Shown here: one piece after another, positions 1-7,757 of the stretch
How the letters are laid out: each line of letters starts with the position of its first letter
Position numbering within the stretch: position 1 is the first letter of the stretch
Source: an uncultured Reyranella sp.
GTDB taxonomy: Bacteria > Pseudomonadota > Alphaproteobacteria > Reyranellales > Reyranellaceae
Direction of reading: 5' to 3'
Length of the DNA: 37,107 nt
Assembly: GCF_945957355.1 (NCBI RefSeq)
Contig: NZ_CAMFKM010000030.1
Span: forward strand, 1 to 37,107
Notes under the pieces: generated by a model
Seen by the model: only the letters and a program-made list of their open reading frames with translations
Told to the model about the DNA's origin: nothing
The model's database searches: none
Made by a program: the position numbers and the translations under genes

Positions 1-1345
1 CGCCCTCGGTCTTGATGTTGAACTTGCGGTAGGCGTTCTTGTTGAAGCCTTCCGGTCCCGCCACGATCATCGCGCCGATCGCCGCCGTGCCCTGGATGTG
101 ACTGTTGTCGTACACCTCGATGCGCTCGGGCGGCGCGTCGAGCCCGAAGACGCGGGCCACGCCTTCGAGCAGGGTGCGTTGCGTGCCGCGCTCGGCCATG
201 CGACGAGCCAGTGCCTCGCGCGCATTGTTCACCGCCTGATCGAGCACGTCCTTCTGGTCGCCGCGCTTGGGCTGGCGGATCTCGACCTTGTGGCCGGCCG
301 ACAGAGCCAGCGCGCTTTCCATCAGTTCGCGCTCGGCGACATCGTGGCTGGTCAGGATCAGCTTCGGCGCCTGCCGCGCCTCGTAGAACTGGCCGATGAA
401 GGCCTCCAGCACCTGCGCCTCGTCGAGTTCCCTGCCGTGGCTCGGGAAGTAGGCGCGGTTGCCGAGATTCTGACCGGCGCGCAGGAAGAACACCTGGATG
501 CAGATCTGCCCACCTTCGGCATGGGCCGCGAAGATGTCGGCCTCGTCGATCGACGGCAGGCTGATCGACTGGTGCGACGTGATGTGGGCCAGCGCGCGGA
601 TGCGGTCGCGCAGGATGGCGGCGGCCTCGAATTCGAGGTTCGCGGAAGCCTGCTCCATGCGCTGCGACAGGGTCTGCTGGATCTCGCGGTTGCGACCGCC
701 CAGGAAGCCGCGCACGTCGTCGACGATGGCGTCGTATTCGGTTTTGCCGATGCGGCCGACACACGGCGCCGTGCAACGCTTGATCTGGTACTGCAGGCAG
801 GGCCGCGTGCGGGTCGAGAAGACGCCATCCGAGCAGGACCGGAGCGGGAAGGCGCGCTGCAGGGCGTAGAGCGTCCGGTTGACGGCGGTGGCCGATGCGA
901 AGGGCCCGAAATACTCGTTGGCCGGCTCGCGCGTGCCGCGATGCTTGGCGAGTTGCGGCCAGTCGGTGTCGCGCCGTATCACGATGTAGGGGAACGACTT
1001 GTCGTCGCGCAGCAGCACGTTGAAGCGTGGCCGGAAGCGCTTGATCAGGTTGTTTTCGAGGAGCAACGCCTCGGCTTCGCTGTCGGTGACGGCGAATTCC
1101 ATGGTTCGCGTCGCCGAGACCATGCGGATCAGGCGCGTGGCCAGCCGGGTCGGCTGCGTATAGGCGGCGACGCGGCTGCGCAGCGAGCGCGCTTTTCCGA
1201 CGTACAGAACCTCGCCGTCGGCCGCGATCATGCGGTAGACGCCCGGCTTGCGCGGCAGGGTCCGCACGAAGTCCGCGATGATCCGCATTCCGTCGGAGAG
1301 CGAACCTTCGCTGGGAGGCAGGTCGATGTCGGTTTCTTCGGTCAT
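1..1345 (-). CDS. uvrC: UvrABC excinuclease subunit C, N-terminal part (runs off the window)
   Basis: UvrC makes the two incisions around lesions in nucleotide excision repair after UvrA/UvrB loading. Translating the minus strand from ATG at 1345 gives about 448 residues without a stop. A GIY-YIG nuclease domain starts near residue 30 (LPRKPGVYRM, then GEVLYVGKARSLRSRV). Next come the RDDKSFPY and EYFGPF blocks, a cysteine-bearing CLQYQIKRCTAPCVG segment, and a UvrB-binding UVR-like region with FEAAAILRDRI. The last readable part (IEVYDNSHIQGTAAIGAMIV) is the start of the RNase H-like 3' domain with its Asp. The C-terminal half, including the HhH motifs, lies outside the window. No strong Shine-Dalgarno is seen before the ATG, so the start could shift slightly. 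phoH lies upstream on the same strand. Confidence 0.95.
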   Translation of the reverse strand, partial: MTEETDIDLPPSEGSLSDGMRIIADFVRTLPRKPGVYRMIAADGEVLYVGKARSLRSRVAAYTQPTRLATRLIRMVSATRTMEFAVTDSEAEALLLENNLIKRFRPRFNVLLRDDKSFPYIVIRRDTDWPQLAKHRGTREPANEYFGPFASATAVNRTLYALQRAFPLRSCSDGVFSTRTRPCLQYQIKRCTAPCVGRIGKTEYDAIVDDVRGFLGGRNREIQQTLSQRMEQASANLEFEAAAILRDRIRALAHITSHQSISLPSIDEADIFAAHAEGGQICIQVFFLRAGQNLGNRAYFPSHGRELDEAQVLEAFIGQFYEARQAPKLILTSHDVAERELMESALALSAGHKVEIRQPKRGDQKDVLDQAVNNAREALARRMAERGTQRTLLEGVARVFGLDAPPERIEVYDNSHIQGTAAIGAMIVAGPEGFNKNAYRKFNIKTEG

Positions 1346-1447
1346 CTGGGACGCGGAAAATGGCCCTGCCCGGACGTCTGCACAAGCCAATCGGCGGCAT
1401 GTGGGGAAGTCTGTGCAGAAGCCGCAAGTCGCACGGCCGTTACGCCA

Positions 1448-1498
1448 GAGTCACTATATTGACTCAATGTAAGAGGGGTGGCAGTCGCCCGCCACCCC
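1448..1498 (-). terminator. Inverted repeats between phoH and uvrC; possible phoH terminator
   Basis: Two inverted repeats sit in the phoH-uvrC gap. GGGGTGGC (1475-1482) pairs with GCCACCCC (1491-1498) around an 8-nt loop; read leftward it is followed by TCTTACATT, a weak T-tract, so it may end the phoH transcript. Next to it GAGTCA (1448-1453) and TGACTC (1460-1465) form a 6-bp inverted repeat around CTATAT, about 100 bp upstream of uvrC. That repeat could be a uvrC operator. Both assignments are inferred from symmetry only. Confidence 0.4.
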
Positions 1499-1630
1499 CT
1501 CGATCAACCTTTTGTTCCAACTGAATTTTTCGCCATTTTTCCGTCAGTCAGAAAAAGCTGGCCAACCTATTTGTTCCCTTTTCGATCCAATTGGCCGTCG
1601 CGCTTCGATATGTGGATAAGTTCGGTGGCT

Positions 1631-2356
1631 TTACAGCACCGACAGCATCCGTCCGACGAGCGGATGGCGGACCACGTCTTCCTGCGTCAGCCGGACCACG
1701 GCGACGTCGTCGAGCCCTTCCAGCCGGGTCCCGATCGCAGCCAGTCCGGACAGTTCCGGCAGCAGGTCGGTCTGGTCGGGATCGCCGGTCATCACCATCG
1801 TGGAGTGCCAGCCGAGGCGGGTCAGCAGCATCTTGAGCTGGCCGTAGGTGCAGTTCTGGGCCTCGTCGATCAGGACGAAGGCATTGTTCAGCGTCCGACC
1901 GCGCATGAAGGCCACCGGGGCGATCTCGATCGTGCCGTCCTCGAGGTGCTGGGCGAGCCGCTTGGGGCCCATCCGGTCGTTCAGCGCGTCCCACAGCGGG
2001 CGCAGGTAGGGATCGAGCTTCTCGCGCATGTCGCCGGGCAGGAAGCCCAGGTTCTCGCCGGCTTCCACCGCCGGCCGCGACAGCACGATCCGCGAGACCG
2101 TGCCATTCTCCAGGGCTTCGACGGCGGCGGCGATCGCCAGGTAGGTCTTGCCGGTGCCGGCGGGCCCGAGGGCCACGGTGAGGGGTTTGCCCTCGATCGC
2201 CTCCATCAGCACCCGCTGGTTGTCGCTGCGAGGTCGGATTTTCTTGATGTAGCTCTGGTCTCGGTCGTTGGCCGGAGTGTGGTCGAAAACGACGTTGTGA
2301 ATACGGGCGCTATCGACAGCGTGCAGCTTGGCTCGGCGAGCGGCGCGTTTGGCCAT
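1631..2356 (-). CDS. phoH: PhoH-like P-loop ATPase
   Basis: 241 aa, the short PhoH form: a single P-loop ATPase domain related to the helicase fold. Cellular role is poorly defined; in other bacteria it is tied to RNA metabolism and phosphate starvation. Visible motifs are Walker A GPAGTGKTYLA (about residue 63), the LSRPAVEAGENLGFLPGD block, Walker B FVLIDEAQN (about residue 162), and TGDPDQTDL further on. The basic N-terminus (MAKRAARRAK) is typical of the secreted or nucleic-acid-binding look of this short form, but I see no signal peptide. Start ATG at 2356 has GGAG 8 nt upstream. No ybeY or PhoH-Ybe cluster follows; uvrC is downstream on the same strand. A strong terminator lies only about 55 bp upstream, so phoH must have its own promoter there or be reached by read-through. 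Confidence 0.9.
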   Translation of the reverse strand: MAKRAARRAKLHAVDSARIHNVVFDHTPANDRDQSYIKKIRPRSDNQRVLMEAIEGKPLTVALGPAGTGKTYLAIAAAVEALENGTVSRIVLSRPAVEAGENLGFLPGDMREKLDPYLRPLWDALNDRMGPKRLAQHLEDGTIEIAPVAFMRGRTLNNAFVLIDEAQNCTYGQLKMLLTRLGWHSTMVMTGDPDQTDLLPELSGLAAIGTRLEGLDDVAVVRLTQEDVVRHPLVGRMLSVL

Positions 2357-2409
2357 ATTCGGACTCCGGTGTCAGGGTCAGAGGAGCAGAAGCGATCACC
2401 CAAAACAAA

Positions 2410-2438
2410 AACGCCCCCGGCGAGCGGAGGCGTTGGCG
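2410..2438 (-). terminator. Strong rho-independent terminator upstream of phoH
   Basis: Read leftward, AACGCCTCC pairs with GGGGGCGTT (9 bp, one U-G pair) around a 7-nt loop and is followed by TTTTTGTTTT. It lies 2 nt after the stop of a 26-codon reading frame and 55 bp before phoH. It may end a separate short transcript or attenuate phoH. Confidence 0.75.
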
Positions 2439-2439
2439 A

Positions 2440-2520
2440 TCAGTGGTCTGGCTGAAGGGTGAGGCAGATAGGGCACGCGATGGACGCTCCATCGGTGAAC
2501 CAGCTTCCGTCGGGGGACAT
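2440..2520 (-). CDS. Putative 26-aa small protein or leader peptide with a CPIC motif
   Basis: An ATG frame on the minus strand encodes 26 residues, starting MSPDGSWF and containing ACPICLTLQ near the end. Its TGA is almost contiguous with the strong terminator stem at 2410-2438. The arrangement (short frame, terminator, then phoH) resembles either a small-protein gene with its own terminator or an attenuator leader. The Cys-Pro-x-Cys pair could bind metal. Shine-Dalgarno support is poor: GAGG is only 2 nt from the ATG, although GGGAGGG lies about 20 nt upstream. I do not recognise a family; translation is uncertain. Confidence 0.35.
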   Translation of the reverse strand: MSPDGSWFTDGASIACPICLTLQPDH

Positions 2521-2642
2521 GTCCTCGAACGGATAAAAACCCTCCCTCAGCTACTTGGGAAAGCCTAGTCTCAATTCGGCCCCTCGGCCACCATATTTAT
2601 GGTCTGTCGCTGAAATTTAACCCTAGGGAAAGCAATCCGTCT
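2521..2642. other. Gap between guanine deaminase stop and the small frame; no gene seen
   Basis: About 120 bp that are locally A/T-richer than the flanks, with CCATAAATATGG (2590-2601) forming a near-palindrome. It presumably holds the promoter of the leftward small transcript at 2410-2520. No clear -35/-10 pair could be fixed. Confidence 0.3.
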
Positions 2643-3962
2643 TCACCGGTCATGGACCATCCGGCCGGCGACATAGGTCGCCTGGACCGCCCGATCGTCG
2701 CCCAGGATCATCTGGATGAAGAGCTGTTCGGCGAAGTCGCGTGCCTCGTCCATGCGGAAGGCGATCAGGGGCGTCGATCGCATGTCGAGCACCACGAGAT
2801 CGGCTTCCATGCCGGGCGCGAGGCTGCCGACCTTGTTTTCCAGATGCAGGGCCGCGGCCGAGCCGCGCGTCGCGAGATAGTAGGCGTGGGCGGCCGACAG
2901 CGGGTTACGGTTGAGCTGCGCCGCCTTGTAGGCCTCGTTGAGCGTCTGCAGGATCGAGAAGGAGGTGCCGGCGCCGATATCGGTGCCGAGGCCCACGCGG
3001 ACGGGCCGGTGGGCGTGCTTGGCGCGCGCGATGTCGAACATGCCGCTGCCGAGGAAGAAGTTCGAGGTCGGGCAGTGGGCAATCGCAGCTTCGGCGGCGT
3101 GCAGGCGCTTCAACTCTTCTTCGCCCAGCCAGATGCCGTGCCCGAATACCGCGCGTTTGCCGCAGAGCCCGTGGTGATCGTAGACGTCGAGATAGCTGGC
3201 GCGGCCTGGAAACAGTTCCTTGATCCAGGCGACCTCGGCCTCGGTCTCCGCGAGGTGCGTCTGCATCAGGCAGTCGGGATGGGCGCGCCACAGCGCGCCG
3301 GCGGCGACGAGTTGCTCGGGTGAACTCGTGCCGGCGAAGCGCGGCGTGATGGCGTAGAGCAGGCGGCCGCGGCCATGCCATTTGCGGATGAGGGCGAGCG
3401 AGTCGTCGTACCCGGACTGGACATCGTCGCGCAGCCCGTCCGGCGCGTTGCGGTCCATCAGCACCTTGCCGGCGGCAAGCCGCAGGCCGAGCGCCTCCGC
3501 CTCCTCGAACAGGATGTCGGCGGAATGGGCATGCACGGTGCAGTAGACGCAGCTGGTCGTGATGCCATTGCGCAGGTTCTCCTGCAGGAAGGCGCGGGCC
3601 ACGCGCCGCGTGTAGGCGCGGTCGGCGAACTTCAGCTCGGTCGGAAAGGTGTAGCGTTCGAGCCAGTCGAGGAGCTGGGCGCCGTGACTCGCGACCATCG
3701 GCGTCTGCGGAAAATGCACGTGGGTGTCGATGAAGCCCGCCGAGATCAGTGCGTCCTTGCCGAAATCCCTGATCTCGACGCCCGGGGGCAGCCGCGGGGC
3801 AACCCGCGCGGCCGGGCCGAAATGCGTGATGCGCCCGTCCTGCATCGCCACGATCGCGTCGGGTTCGTGAACCAGGGTCCGTTCGATTCCGTCGCGGAAC
3901 GGATCGCCGGTGAAGGTGAGGGCCGGGCCGCGTATGGCGGTCGGTTGATCGCGGGAAGACAT
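2643..3962 (-). CDS. guaD: Guanine deaminase
   Basis: Zinc amidohydrolase converting guanine to xanthine and ammonia in purine catabolism. From ATG at 3962 it has 439 aa, usual for bacterial GuaD. Metal-site motifs are visible: FIDTHVHFPQ (HxH) about residue 85, MQTHLAETEAEV, a later HCPTSN preceded by VFGHGIWL, and GLGTDIGAGTSFS with the catalytic Asp. The 9-residue block PTSNFFLGS is characteristic of GuaD. The C-terminus has the usual metal-independent lobe (VGSLAPGMEADLVVLD). The open frame extends upstream past 4040 into the divergent gene, so the later ATG at 3962 was chosen. It diverges from an arylformamidase-like hydrolase across a 77-bp shared promoter gap. The window also holds a xanthine dehydrogenase-family operon 26 kb away, but I do not link them. 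Confidence 0.93.
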   Translation of the reverse strand: MSSRDQPTAIRGPALTFTGDPFRDGIERTLVHEPDAIVAMQDGRITHFGPAARVAPRLPPGVEIRDFGKDALISAGFIDTHVHFPQTPMVASHGAQLLDWLERYTFPTELKFADRAYTRRVARAFLQENLRNGITTSCVYCTVHAHSADILFEEAEALGLRLAAGKVLMDRNAPDGLRDDVQSGYDDSLALIRKWHGRGRLLYAITPRFAGTSSPEQLVAAGALWRAHPDCLMQTHLAETEAEVAWIKELFPGRASYLDVYDHHGLCGKRAVFGHGIWLGEEELKRLHAAEAAIAHCPTSNFFLGSGMFDIARAKHAHRPVRVGLGTDIGAGTSFSILQTLNEAYKAAQLNRNPLSAAHAYYLATRGSAAALHLENKVGSLAPGMEADLVVLDMRSTPLIAFRMDEARDFAEQLFIQMILGDDRAVQATYVAGRMVHDR

Positions 3963-4039
3963 CGACGCGACGTTCGCACCGAACGGCAAAGCGGGGAAGG
4001 GGTGTGCTACAGGGGAGGCCGGCAACGGGAGATCCGGCA

Positions 4040-4879
4040 ATGAGTGAGATCGTGTGGCGCGGCATGACGCGCGCTGAACTCGACAGGGCCTACGACAATA
4101 CCAACGCGGTGGCCGATTCGGGCCCGCGCCGCGACGGCTGGATCGCGCGCAGCGAACGCTTCCGGGCGCGCCATCCCGAGGGCCTGGATCTGGCCTACGG
4201 GCCATTGCCCCGCAACAAGCTCGACCTGTTCCGATGCGGCGCGGCCAAGGCGCCCCTGTTCGCCTTCATCCATGGCGGCTACTGGCAGCGCAACGCCAAG
4301 GAGACGTTCGCGTGCATGGCGGCGGGACCCCTGGCGAACGGCATGGACGTCGCCTTCCTGGGCTACACGCTGGCGCCCGAGGCCACCCTGCCGGCCATCG
4401 TCGCGGAGATCGCCGAGGCCATTCGCTGGCTGCGCCGGGAGGGGCCGCGCCATGGCGTGGGGCAGGACCGTCTGGTCGTCTCGGGCTGGTCGGCAGGCGG
4501 ACATCTGACCGCGACGACGCTCGCCATGGATGAGGTCGATGCCGGCCTGGCCATCAGCGGCATCTATGACGTCGAACCCTGTCGCCTGAACTATCTCAAC
4601 GACAAGCTGCGGCTCACTGCGGCGCAGGCGGCGGAAACCAGCCCGATCCTGCACCTGCCTAGGAAGAGCGCGCCGGTCGTCCTGGCCTATGGAACCGGCG
4701 AGCTGCCCGAGCTGCAGCGCCAGTCGGTCGCCTATGATGAGGCGCGTCGTGAGGCGGGCCTCGCGAGTGAGTTGTTGCCGCTCGCGGGACTCAACCACTT
4801 CTCGATCATGGACGAACTCGAGGCGCCCGACGGGGCGCTTGCGACGACGGCGGCGCGTCTGGCGCGTCGCGGCGATTGA
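4040..4879 (+). CDS. Alpha/beta hydrolase, arylformamidase (kynurenine formamidase)-like
   Basis: 279 aa cytoplasmic serine hydrolase. An oxyanion-hole motif FIHGGYWQ lies about residue 75, the nucleophile elbow GWSAGGH about residue 153, and a C-terminal LNHFSIMDE supplies the likely catalytic His. HGGYW plus GxSAGGH is the pattern of the BNA7/arylformamidase and esterase/lipase group; substrate cannot be read from sequence. ATG at 4040 has GGGAGA 8 nt upstream and is preferred to the in-frame ATG at 4004, which would overlap the promoter of the divergent guanine deaminase. There is no tryptophan-catabolism neighbour, so the exact substrate is left open. Confidence 0.8.
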   Translation: MSEIVWRGMTRAELDRAYDNTNAVADSGPRRDGWIARSERFRARHPEGLDLAYGPLPRNKLDLFRCGAAKAPLFAFIHGGYWQRNAKETFACMAAGPLANGMDVAFLGYTLAPEATLPAIVAEIAEAIRWLRREGPRHGVGQDRLVVSGWSAGGHLTATTLAMDEVDAGLAISGIYDVEPCRLNYLNDKLRLTAAQAAETSPILHLPRKSAPVVLAYGTGELPELQRQSVAYDEARREAGLASELLPLAGLNHFSIMDELEAPDGALATTAARLARRGD

Positions 4880-4951
4880 GACGGCGTACGCTAGTCCCTC
4901 GAGTCCCCGGATTTCGTCAGGGTCGCGTAAGCAACGGCATCTAGGGTTTCG

Positions 4952-5179
4952 ATGCCTATGACGCTTTCCGAACTCAGCGTTCCTCAGCAGATCATCGTTC
5001 GACGACTGGCCCTCGGCCTGTCGCTGAGCGGCCTCGGCGTTAGACGGGACTTCTTGCAACTGGCGAGGCTCGGCCTGGTCACGGGAAACCGCGACTATCC
5101 GCAGCTCACGGATGCGGGTTTCGCTTGTCTGCATGCGATGCCATCCGACAAGGCACCGAGCCCGACCTTTCGTCGCTGA
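4952..5179 (+). CDS. Small hypothetical protein, possible winged-helix fold
   Basis: 75 aa from ATG 4952 (a second ATG at 4958 is possible). The pattern 'L-x-x-L-x-x-LGLV ... LTDAGFACL' in residues 30-62 resembles the recognition helix and wing of small winged-helix proteins. No family recognised. Codon use matches the surrounding chromosome. It stands alone between the hydrolase and the SGNH gene, with no good Shine-Dalgarno. Confidence 0.45.
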   Translation: MPMTLSELSVPQQIIVRRLALGLSLSGLGVRRDFLQLARLGLVTGNRDYPQLTDAGFACLHAMPSDKAPSPTFRR

Positions 5180-5237
5180 GACACGCTGAAATCTGTCTGA
5201 ACCGTGGCGGTCACGCCTTCCGTTCCCTGTCTGACAA

Positions 5238-5250
5238 TGACGCAGCGTCA
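5238..5250. promoter_or_regulatory. 13-bp perfect inverted repeat upstream of the SGNH gene
   Basis: TGACGC-A-GCGTCA is a perfect palindrome with a 1-bp centre, about 55 bp before the ATG at 5306. A TAGAAT (5276-5281) that could be a -10 lies downstream. The symmetry suggests a dimeric regulator site; no regulator is identified. Confidence 0.35.
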
Positions 5251-5305
5251 CATCCCCTTTGGCGCGCCCCGCTGATAGAATACCTCGTCTGGAGGTTGGG
5301 TAAGG

Positions 5306-6439
5306 ATGAGCGTCGATCGAGAGGCAGCTGGCGCTGCCCCGAAAGGCGAGCGAGAGCTCCGTTCGAAAACGACAGGTTGGGTGGCGCGCATCGCCCTGGT
5401 GGCCGTTTCGGTCCTGGTGTCGCTGGCGCTGCTCGAAGTGGGATACCGGCTGGTCCTGTGGGGTCCCGAGGGGCTCGTGCATTGGCCCAACCTGGCTCAT
5501 CGGCGGATGGGGGCCGGCCCCGGCGGCGAAAGGTGCCAGTACGCCTATGATGCGGCGATCGGCTGGACGTCGCCGGCGAACTGCGTGTCTGCCCCCTACA
5601 ATTCCGACGCCGACGGATTCCGCCGCTCCTCTCCGCAGTCGTCCCTCGCGGAGCCGCCGATCCTCGTCACCGGTTCGTCCTTCGCCAAGGGGGACGAGGT
5701 GAAGGACGACGAGACGTGGCCCGCCTACCTTCAGGACATGGTCGGCCGGAAGGTGGTGAATGCGGGCGTCAGCGGATACGCCTTCGACCAGATGGTGCTC
5801 AGCACCGAGCAACTCGTCCCGAAGGTGAAGCCGCTTTTCGTCGTCGCCAGTTTCACGCCCGGCGATATCAAGCGGGCGGAACTCAAGGTCGCCTGGAGCC
5901 GCGAGAAGCCGTACTTCACCGTGACGGACGGCCGGCTCGATCTGCATAACGTGCCGGTTCCGGGAAAGCCGGGCGAGCCGATCCGCTTCCCCGTGGCGGC
6001 CGAATGGCTCGGACGTTCCGCCCTGGCCGAACTCGTGGTTGAGCGGCTCGGCCTGCAGCAAGGCTGGTATTTCAGCGAGGTCCAGGGCGCCCCGGCGGGC
6101 AGTGGCGAGGCGATCGCCTGCCTGCTGATGCCGAGGCTCGCCGCCCTCGGCGTGCCGGTCGTCGTCATGGCGCAATACAGCCGCGGCTACTGGAAGAACA
6201 ACGGGCCGTACGGGACGGCCGATCATCGCGCCGTCCAGAAAGTGCTGGGCTGTGCGGCCGCGGCCGGGCTCATCCCGTTCGACCTGTCCGATACGCTGAA
6301 AGCGGCCGTCGACGCCCGCGGCGCCGACGCTCTCTACCGCTCCGACCATCATTCGGCCGATGGCAATCGCGTGGTGGCCGACCTCGTCCTGCGCGAACTC
6401 GTCGCCCGGCGGCTCCTGACGAAGACGGCGGACCGCTGA
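5306..6439 (+). CDS. Membrane-anchored SGNH/GDSL-type hydrolase-like protein
   Basis: 377 aa. A hydrophobic segment at about residues 25-46 (WVARIALVAVSVLVSLALL) follows a short charged N-terminus, giving a single anchor with the rest outside the cytoplasm. SGNH blocks are visible: TGSSFAKGDEV (block I, Ser about 124), NAGVSGYAFDQ (block II Gly), and SDHHSADGNRVVA near residue 347 (block V Asp-x-x-His type). Members of this group often modify extracellular polysaccharides by adding or removing acyl groups. Start chosen at ATG 5306 with GGAGG about 10 nt upstream. Two sulfotransferase-family genes follow on the same strand after a 206-bp gap, so a cell-surface glycan or lipid role is plausible but inferred. 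Confidence 0.75.
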   Translation: MSVDREAAGAAPKGERELRSKTTGWVARIALVAVSVLVSLALLEVGYRLVLWGPEGLVHWPNLAHRRMGAGPGGERCQYAYDAAIGWTSPANCVSAPYNSDADGFRRSSPQSSLAEPPILVTGSSFAKGDEVKDDETWPAYLQDMVGRKVVNAGVSGYAFDQMVLSTEQLVPKVKPLFVVASFTPGDIKRAELKVAWSREKPYFTVTDGRLDLHNVPVPGKPGEPIRFPVAAEWLGRSALAELVVERLGLQQGWYFSEVQGAPAGSGEAIACLLMPRLAALGVPVVVMAQYSRGYWKNNGPYGTADHRAVQKVLGCAAAAGLIPFDLSDTLKAAVDARGADALYRSDHHSADGNRVVADLVLRELVARRLLTKTADR

Positions 6440-6645
6440 CGCCGCGCGCGTCGAGTGACCATAGCTCGTCCGGCAGCCCCCTCCTTTTCCGTCGGTGGCT
6501 CTCGCTGCAATGGCGGAAGCGCCCAATGCTGAAGGAAAAGTGAGAACCGTGCGCAATTGCAACTGCATGCGTGATGTGGCTTCTATGAGGGACTTGGTCA
6601 ACCTCCTGCAATGCTTTGAGACCTGCCAAGTAGTGGTCGGTGTAA

Positions 6646-7695
6646 ATGTTCGAACGGATGCTGCAAGCTTTAGCGCGACATACTCATCGTCCTGTCAGGA
6701 TACTACCGGTGGTGGCCTGCGTGCCTGGCACCGATGTCTGGTTTCTTCGCTATGCGTTCGCGTTCCTGTCGCATCTCCAGCAGGGCGGCCATGTCGTCGA
6801 CCGACTGAGCGGGCGGTGTATCGGCAATTTCGCAGGTCCTTCGTTCAACTTCGACCATATGAGCGGCGGGCCACTTCTCTGGGTGCCGGATCTGGCGCCG
6901 TCGCGCCATCTCTTCATCGGACACACGGTTTGTCCCGGATTCGACAGGCTCTCCTCGAAGTTCGACTGGTGGGCCAGCACCCCGTTTGCTGCGCCAGGGT
7001 ATGATTATCTGCACGACGGAACGAACTACGGGCATGTGCCGGTTGACCTGGCGCCCCACGCCTTCGTTCCGGTGTCTGTCGGCGATGTCGATGCCGCCGC
7101 CTGGACCCACGCCGGACAGCGCATGGTCCTCGTCTACGGCGACCCCATCGAACAAGCGGTCGGCTGTTTCGCCCACAGCCAGAACGGAATCCGTCGGGCC
7201 TACAACCGGCCCGGTAGGCGGGCGCCCGTGGAACTGCCGTTCCACGAGTATGTTTTCCAGCATGCATTGCCCTCATATGCGAAACTGATCATCTCCTATC
7301 AGGCGATGGCGGAGGCGGTCCCGGGAGCGGTCCATATCGTGGCAGAAGACGCCCTGCGGGCGGAGCCAGCTCGCATCCTGTCTTCTGTCCTGTCGCACCT
7401 GAGGCTCGATCGCTGGCAGACGGCCATGATCGACGCCGTCGTCGACCTATCGCGGCGCGAGCACATCATTGCAGTCGAGAGGGAAATCGGGCGGAGCCTG
7501 ACCGGTTCCCGCGCCAGCCGCAGGACTGCGACATGGTCCGTGCCCGAATCAGTCGTCACGGCCGCCAGGGATCCGAACCTGCGACGCGAGGCATTGGCCT
7601 TGCTTGCTTCGATGGGCGTCGACACTGCGTACTTCCAGGCGCCGGCGGTATCGGCGCCGTTTCAAGCGCGCGCCGCCGCCGCCGGTGGCGCGTAG
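6646..7695 (+). CDS. Sulfotransferase-like protein with a degenerate PAPS-binding loop
   Basis: 349 aa. The middle (MVLVYGDPIEQAVGCFAHSQNG, about residues 160-181) matches the 3'-phosphate-binding 'RDPxxxxxS' block of sulfotransferases. VHIVAEDALRAEPARIL (about 230) matches the usual 'xxxYEDLxxDP' segment. The N-terminal 5'-PSB loop, normally [PK]-x-[TS]-G-[TS], is not intact; CVPGTDVWFLRYAF about residue 25 is the likely counterpart. The protein may therefore be a divergent or inactive member. It sits 62 bp upstream of a canonical sulfotransferase. The start is uncertain because the ribosome-binding site is weak. Confidence 0.6.
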   Translation: MFERMLQALARHTHRPVRILPVVACVPGTDVWFLRYAFAFLSHLQQGGHVVDRLSGRCIGNFAGPSFNFDHMSGGPLLWVPDLAPSRHLFIGHTVCPGFDRLSSKFDWWASTPFAAPGYDYLHDGTNYGHVPVDLAPHAFVPVSVGDVDAAAWTHAGQRMVLVYGDPIEQAVGCFAHSQNGIRRAYNRPGRRAPVELPFHEYVFQHALPSYAKLIISYQAMAEAVPGAVHIVAEDALRAEPARILSSVLSHLRLDRWQTAMIDAVVDLSRREHIIAVEREIGRSLTGSRASRRTATWSVPESVVTAARDPNLRREALALLASMGVDTAYFQAPAVSAPFQARAAAAGGA

Positions 7696-7757
7696 TCACT
7701 TTGGCATGGCCTTCGCTGGCGCATACTTGGCATCGTCGCCTGGGTTGGGAGAGGACC

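Noticed and set aside
98..1462. A 454-codon plus-strand frame opposite uvrC
   Set aside because: The minus strand gives an unmistakable UvrC; the plus frame has no recognisable protein.
1500..1590. Possible LexA boxes (GTTC-N7-GTTC) near uvrC/phoH
   Set aside because: GTTC at two places has only imperfect partners (ATTT, GATC) at 7-nt spacing, so no alphaproteobacterial SOS box is supported.
4007..6601. An 864-codon open frame on the minus strand
   Set aside because: It is antisense to the hydrolase, the small gene and the SGNH gene. Its translation is Arg/Gly/Ala-rich without domains; a high-GC shadow.
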